Origin: Pseudomonadota bacterium
GTDB taxonomy: Bacteria; Pseudomonadota; Gammaproteobacteria; Steroidobacterales; Rariloculaceae
Assembly: GCA_009843005.1 (NCBI GenBank)
Contig: VYEH01000273.1
Span: 1-6,620, forward strand
Direction: 5' to 3'
Length of the DNA: 6,620 nucleotides
Shown here: piece after piece, positions 6,109 through 6,620 of the stretch
How positions within the stretch are numbered: position 1 is the first letter of the stretch
How the letters are laid out: every line of letters starts with the position of its first letter
Translations under genes and position numbers: made by a program
The notes under the pieces: generated by a model
Told to the model about the DNA's origin: nothing
The model's input: the letters and a program-made list of their open reading frames with translations, nothing else
Database searches by the model: none

Positions 6109-6620
6109 ATGAAAGTACGAACATTGGAGCAATTGTTGAACGTCGTGTTTCCCGGCTGCATCGCCTCGATCTTGTTCGCCGCATGCTCGTCCATGCCGGA
6201 CACGCCATCCGGAGAGACCGGGTCACTTCCCCCACCGGAGCCAGTTGCTACAGGGGAAAGCGCCGCCAGATCGCCCGTGATTCTGGAGGAAGCCGTATCG
6301 CGGCCGCGGGCGCAGCCGACGGCGGGTGCTGGGGTTGCAGCAAATCGCTCGGGCGCAATCGGAGTGGCTGCGATCGAAGAAGTCTTCGTTGGCGAACGAA
6401 TTAGAGTTGTCCAAGATCCGTTACCGGTAGAGGCGCAAGCCGGAGAAGAGTTGTGGATCATCGCGACCCCGACTCAGACCGATCAGGCGATCGATGCGGA
6501 CGATGACACAATGCCCGGCACCGGCGCGATGCTGGCCTCCTTCCTGCCGGACGAAGATGAGGCCGCATACCAGTCTGAAATCCCCCTGCCGCTCAAACAC
6601 ACCGACGTGCAGGCACGGAT
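6109..6620 (+). CDS. probable lipoprotein leading into a VIT-type domain (C-terminus off window)
   Basis: The reading frame from ATG 6109 stays open to the window end (170 codons). Residues 1-26 form a lipoprotein-like signal: K2 and R4, a hydrophobic stretch and the lipobox-like L-F-A-A-C with C26 as the probable lipidated cysteine; F at -3 is not the commonest residue. Residues 27-90 are a low-complexity linker rich in Pro, Ala, Gly, Ser and Glu. Next comes EEVFVGERIRVVQDPLPV and an acidic patch DADDD, then IPLPLKHTDVQAR at the edge. That last segment resembles the entry to a VIT domain of large bacterial VIT/VWA surface proteins, where PLKHTDV-x-A is followed by strands and later a von Willebrand A domain. 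Those parts are not in the window, so the assignment is an inference from a short stretch. It is third in the operon after the dockerin-like and cohesin-like genes. Confidence 0.65.
   Translation, partial: MKVRTLEQLLNVVFPGCIASILFAACSSMPDTPSGETGSLPPPEPVATGESAARSPVILEEAVSRPRAQPTAGAGVAANRSGAIGVAAIEEVFVGERIRVVQDPLPVEAQAGEELWIIATPTQTDQAIDADDDTMPGTGAMLASFLPDEDEAAYQSEIPLPLKHTDVQAR

Noticed and set aside
6075..6404. Plus-strand open frame starting ILTPHNGAC inside the end of the cohesin-like gene
   Set aside because: It overlaps the better-supported frame from 6109, has no ribosome site, and gives an Arg/Gly-rich product typical of an out-of-frame reading.
6109..6620. Sortase-target protein of a dedicated proteobacterial sortase system
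   Set aside because: VIT proteins occur in such systems, but no sorting signal or sortase gene is visible here, and the N-terminus looks lipoprotein-like.

Overview
The window is high-GC bacterial chromosomal DNA. The Mfd sequence, its domain order and its residue numbering (motif I lysine at about 639, close to E. coli K634) suggest a proteobacterium, most likely a gammaproteobacterium; genus cannot be told from the sequence. No rRNA, tRNA, CRISPR array, insertion sequence or phage gene is visible. There is no gene-free stretch longer than about 110 bases.

Left half (1-3243, minus strand): mfd, the transcription-repair coupling factor. It runs off the left edge, about 65 codons short of the usual family length. 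The frame stays open from base 1 to 2925 and again from 2929 to 3243, but is broken by one in-frame TGA at 2926-2928 (codon 106). Either this strain's mfd is damaged or the base is a sequencing error. An extended -10 element sits just upstream of the TTG start.

Middle (3352-4521, minus strand): a complete AAA_14/DUF4143-type P-loop ATPase with a C-terminal PD-(D/E)xK-like motif. A near-perfect 13-bp inverted repeat overlaps the first base of its annotated ATG.

Right part (4631-6620, plus strand): a compact surface-signalling locus. It consists of an ECF sigma factor, then a short one-pass membrane protein with a cytoplasmic N-terminal segment and a periplasmic half-dockerin calcium loop (candidate anti-sigma factor), then an exported cohesin-like protein overlapping it by ATGA, then the start of a large probable lipoprotein whose sequence at the window edge looks like the entry to a VIT domain. 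The sigma gene has a sigma-70-like promoter. A separate ECF-type promoter candidate (TGAACC, 16 bp, CGCTTA, behind an A/T tract) lies between the sigma gene and the three structural genes.

The simplest reading is that the ECF factor drives the structural operon, the membrane dockerin protein restrains or senses for it, and the cohesin-like and VIT proteins are the extracytoplasmic partners. This is the part most likely to be a little-described system. The domain calls are made by eye from motifs and were not checked by profile search.
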